From JBGPIT01 sp041485125 (lineage in GTDB: Bacteria; Desulfobacterota; Binatia; UTPRO1), in contig JBGPIT010000244.1 of the NCBI GenBank assembly GCA_041485125.1, positions 1 through 7,788 of the forward strand: DNA of 7,788 nucleotides, written 5' to 3'. The position numbers and the translations under genes were made by a program. The notes under the pieces are model-generated. The model ran no database searches, was not told the origin of the DNA, and saw nothing but the letters and a program-made list of their open reading frames with translations. This document shows, piece after piece, positions 5,260 to 7,788 of this stretch (the first letter of the stretch is position 1; the number at the start of each line of letters is the position of its first letter).

Positions 5260-7029
5260 GTGCCCACCAGAAACAACGGTGTGCTCGCCCGAAACACGGA
5301 AGCCGATGCGGCCCGTGAGTTTGGTGATGCGCACCGGGCGCTGATCGCGCGCCGTCTGCCGTTCGTCGCGCTCGGCTGGTTGGGTCTCGGGCTGGTGATG
5401 CGCTCCGGGCTCATTCTTCAATCGGCCCTCGCGCCGGGCCCCGCGGTCGTGTCGCTGACGCTTCAAGCGGTGGTCTTCGCGGTCGCGATCGCGCTCTGCC
5501 GTACCGACCCGCGTGCGCCCCGCGTCCTCCCGGTCGCGTTTGCGAGCTGCGCGCTTCTGAGCGTCCTCTCCGCCGGGTTCTACGGCTACACCGGCGGCGC
5601 CGGGGAGGCCCTGTCGTTCGCGCTCTTCACGCTCGGCCTCGCATCGTCGCTCGCGTTCGCGTGGGGATGGCGCGTTGCGCTCGGACATCTCGCCATTTCC
5701 ATGGTCGCGTGGCTCGCCGCCGCACCGCACTTGCGCTCGTTCGCCACCAGCACCGAGCGCGCACTCGAGGTCGCGATCGGATCGTGCGTCTGGCTGGGAG
5801 TCGCGGATGCCGCGGCGCGGAGCTTCCGGACGAGCTGGTACCAGGAGCGAGCCCGTCGCGCCGCGGCCCAGAAGCTCGCCGAATCGCTCGACGCCTATCG
5901 CGACCTCGCCGAGAACGCCCGCGACCTCATCTACACGCACGATCTCGCCGGACGCTTCACCTACGTCAACGAGGCATTCGCACGTTACGTCGGCGTGCCC
6001 GCCGCCGACCTCGTCGGGCGCTGCTGTCTCGACATGGTGCCTGCTCATCCCAGCAACCCAGACCTACGCGCGGTCATCGCCCGGCTGAAGGCGGGCGAGG
6101 CGGTGCCGCCGCAGCTCTTCTGGGTCGAAGCGCGAGGCGGTGAGCGGCGCTGGCTCGAATGCGTGGTGTCCGCCATCCACGGCCCCGACGGCGTTGCCGG
6201 CGTCCGCGGCATCGCGCGCGACGTCACGGCGCGCAAGCGCGCCGAGGATGCCTTGCGCGCGAGCGAGCAGCGCCTCCGTCGCCTGGCGCGACATCAAGCG
6301 AAGATCCGCGAGGAAGAGCGCAAGCGGCTCGGCTTCGATCTGCATGACGACGTCTGCCAAGAGCTCGTCGGCATCGGCATCCTGATCGAGTCGCTGCGCC
6401 AGCAGCTGGCGCCGCAGTCGCCCGAGGCCGACGTCCGCCTCGGGCGCATCGGTCGCTACGTGACCGAGGTCAGCGAGCACCTGCGACAGCTCGCGCGCCA
6501 GCTGCGCCCGATGCTGCTGCGTGATCTCGGTCTCGAGGAGAGCCTGCACTCCCTCGCCGAAGGAATGACCGCGGCAGGGACGCGGGTCGATGCACGCTTC
6601 CCGACCGTAATTCCCCGCTTGCGCGAGGAGACCGAGATCGGCGTCTATCGGATCGCCCAAGAGGCGCTCGCCAACGCCGCGCGGCACGCGGGCGCTGCCA
6701 CGATCCACCTCACTCTCGCCGTACAGGGCGCGAGACTCACGCTCGAGATCAGCGACGATGGCGCCGGCTTCCTCCCCGACGAGCGTCGCAGCACGGGAGC
6801 CCTCGGCCTCGTCGGTATGGAAGAGCGCGCTCTCGCGCTCGGCGGCGAGTTCGACCTGCGTTCCACGCCCGGCTGCGGCACGACGGTCCGATTCGCGTGC
6901 CCCGTCGAGGTGCGCGAGCTGCCGAGCATCGTGATCGAGGGAGACGCGCCACCCGCGACGACGAGCGCGACCGCGGAGTCGAATGCTCCGATCGAGTGGA
7001 CGAGCGACCTGCGCTCAGCCAAGCGCTGA
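5260..7029 (+). CDS. Membrane sensor histidine kinase, HisKA_3 type with PAS domain
   Basis: With the GTG at 5260 this is 589 residues. The N-terminal half has about six transmembrane helices (roughly 32-53, 62-80, 89-110, 117-136, 139-155, 168-186), an integral sensor module I do not recognise. A PAS domain (about 208-326) follows, ending in the DVTARKRAE linker. The HisKA_3 dimerisation domain (about 347-413) contains EEERKRLGFDLHDD, with H362 as phosphate acceptor. The HATPase_c domain (about 458-548) has the N box AQEALANAARH, the G1 box DDGAGF (499-504) and GALGLVGMEER (514-524). This layout is that of NarX/NreB/DegS kinases, whose partners are LuxR/NarL-type response regulators. None is in the window. 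A 40-residue Ala/Thr-rich tail follows the catalytic domain. The start is uncertain: the frame is open back to a GTG at 5134 and another GTG lies at 5281. The first stretch shows less typical third-position GC, and no strong ribosome binding site marks any of them. The stimulus is unknown. Confidence 0.9.
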   Translation: MPTRNNGVLARNTEADAAREFGDAHRALIARRLPFVALGWLGLGLVMRSGLILQSALAPGPAVVSLTLQAVVFAVAIALCRTDPRAPRVLPVAFASCALLSVLSAGFYGYTGGAGEALSFALFTLGLASSLAFAWGWRVALGHLAISMVAWLAAAPHLRSFATSTERALEVAIGSCVWLGVADAAARSFRTSWYQERARRAAAQKLAESLDAYRDLAENARDLIYTHDLAGRFTYVNEAFARYVGVPAADLVGRCCLDMVPAHPSNPDLRAVIARLKAGEAVPPQLFWVEARGGERRWLECVVSAIHGPDGVAGVRGIARDVTARKRAEDALRASEQRLRRLARHQAKIREEERKRLGFDLHDDVCQELVGIGILIESLRQQLAPQSPEADVRLGRIGRYVTEVSEHLRQLARQLRPMLLRDLGLEESLHSLAEGMTAAGTRVDARFPTVIPRLREETEIGVYRIAQEALANAARHAGAATIHLTLAVQGARLTLEISDDGAGFLPDERRSTGALGLVGMEERALALGGEFDLRSTPGCGTTVRFACPVEVRELPSIVIEGDAPPATTSATAESNAPIEWTSDLRSAKR

Positions 7030-7047
7030 CCTCGCTCGGGCCGCTCC

Positions 7048-7788
7048 TCATCGCGTGCCGAGCAGCCGCTCCGCATGCGCGTCGACGAAGTCGGCCACCA
7101 CCTCCGCCGCCCAGCGGTGGCCGACCGCGTTCCAATGCGAGTCGTGCCTCCAGTGTGCATCCTCGGGATTGCCGCGCTCGGCGAACGCCGTGGCGAGATC
7201 GACGACCGGCATGTCGTGGCGCGCCGCGATCCGCTCGATCCGTTTGAGCAGACCCTTGTCGACGAGCTCGCGGCGATCGGGCCGTCGCGCCGGCGTTGCC
7301 GAGCACGGTGGAGTCGCGAGGATCAGGAGCTCGAAGCCGTCGCGCGCCCGCGCCTCCGCGAAGAGGCCGAAGACGTGGTCGGTGAGCGCCTCCGCCTCCT
7401 CGAAGACCGGCGGCATCTCCCTCGCGAAGAACATCTCGTTGTGGTCGAGGTCGTCGGGGTAGCGCCAGCCCTCGAGCTTCGGCTGGTAGCGCGCGTCGTT
7501 CCGCAGGCGCGCGAGAAGAGCGCTCTCGATCGCTATTTGCTTCCGCGACGTCCACTGCCAGCGCAGGTCGGCGGCGTTGAAGGCCATTTGCGCGAGGCGG
7601 CTCCACCGCAATCGCCCGCGCCACCCGAAGGTCGGGTCGGGCTGCGGCGCGACGTCGATCATACGGAGCGTCGTGTCCGGCTCGACCGCGAGGCGGCGGA
7701 AGCCACCGCCAGCTTCGATGTCGAAGAGCGGCCACGGCGGATGATCGGGCCACCAGCCATAGGTGATGCTCTCGAGCAGCGGTGAGTC
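7048..7788 (-). CDS. SGNH/GDSL-type hydrolase or O-acetyltransferase domain protein (AlgX/AlgJ-like), N-terminus cut by window edge
   Basis: The frame is open from the right edge to a TGA at 7048-7050, giving 246 residues. An internal ATG at 7662 is unlikely to be the start because convincing coding sequence (YGWWPDHPPWPLFDIEAGG) continues upstream. Near the C-terminus D216-S-H218-W-N followed by AVGH matches the DxHW block that supplies the Asp/His of the catalytic triad in AlgX/AlgJ-like SGNH enzymes. A strand FELLILATPP and PVVDLATAF fit the core of the fold. The block I serine (GDS) must lie outside the window. Such proteins acetylate or deacetylate exopolysaccharides or hydrolyse esters; which applies here is not visible, and no alginate or MBOAT gene is seen. 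The gene converges on the histidine kinase, with only 18 bp between stops and no hairpin. Confidence 0.65.
   Translation of the reverse strand, partial: DSPLLESITYGWWPDHPPWPLFDIEAGGGFRRLAVEPDTTLRMIDVAPQPDPTFGWRGRLRWSRLAQMAFNAADLRWQWTSRKQIAIESALLARLRNDARYQPKLEGWRYPDDLDHNEMFFAREMPPVFEEAEALTDHVFGLFAEARARDGFELLILATPPCSATPARRPDRRELVDKGLLKRIERIAARHDMPVVDLATAFAERGNPEDAHWRHDSHWNAVGHRWAAEVVADFVDAHAERLLGTR

Noticed and set aside
5110..6048. Long minus-strand open frame (312 codons) opposite the histidine kinase
   Set aside because: Most of it is antisense to the PAS and membrane parts of the kinase, and its translation is Arg/Glu-rich and low complexity, typical of shadow frames in GC-rich DNA. Only its last ~60 codons, outside the firm kinase coding part, were kept as an open question.
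6749..7753. Minus-strand open frame (334 codons) at the right end
   Set aside because: It overlaps the SGNH-type gene in another phase and the kinase catalytic domain in antisense. It is Arg-rich and has no motif.
1..7788. CRISPR array, tRNA, rRNA, insertion sequence or long direct repeats
   Set aside because: Reading both strands showed no regularly spaced repeats, no tRNA-like cloverleaf, no transposase and no terminal inverted repeats with target duplications.

Overview
This is a GC-rich stretch (roughly two thirds G+C by eye, with strong G/C preference at third codon positions) of a bacterial chromosome. It is densely packed with genes on both strands. The secreted FGE-fold protein, the stand-alone ligase adenylation domain and the codon usage fit an environmental deltaproteobacterium-like lineage such as Myxococcota or Binatota. 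That placement is inference: there is no rRNA or other marker gene here. I see no mobile element, CRISPR array, tRNA, rRNA or phage gene.

Layout, left to right. A C-terminal fragment of an unrecognised protein (+, 2-256) enters from the left edge. It is followed by a ferritin-like four-helix protein (+, start 339). Facing these on the minus strand is a run of three genes, read right to left: a glutathione S-transferase with an extra C-terminal domain (start 3030), a family-2 glycosyltransferase that overlaps its 3' end (start about 2147), and a small XRE-type helix-turn-helix regulator (start about 1277). Diverging from the GST gene is a small GlsB/YeaQ-type three-helix membrane protein (+, 3143-3397) with its own plausible promoter. 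Convergent to it is a minus-strand pair: a secreted FGE/SUMF1-fold protein (start 5012), then a 213-residue ATP-dependent DNA ligase adenylation domain (start 4098). Diverging from the FGE-fold gene is a large membrane sensor histidine kinase of the HisKA_3 (NarX/NreB-like) type (+, ending 7029). A convergent SGNH/GDSL hydrolase of AlgX/AlgJ flavour (-, 7048 to the right edge) is cut by the window end.

The genes do not form one obvious pathway. The best-supported co-transcribed unit is GST-glycosyltransferase, because they overlap by about 29 bp. The XRE regulator may be a third member or may have its own promoter. The histidine kinase has no response regulator in the window. I did not find a convincing new multi-gene system.

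The points most worth a second look are the ligase lacking an OB-fold, the stem-loop overlapping its start region, the ferritin-like protein with a degenerate second metal half-site, the GST C-terminal extension, and palindromes in the divergent and regulator-proximal intergenic regions. No gap between genes exceeds 300 bases.
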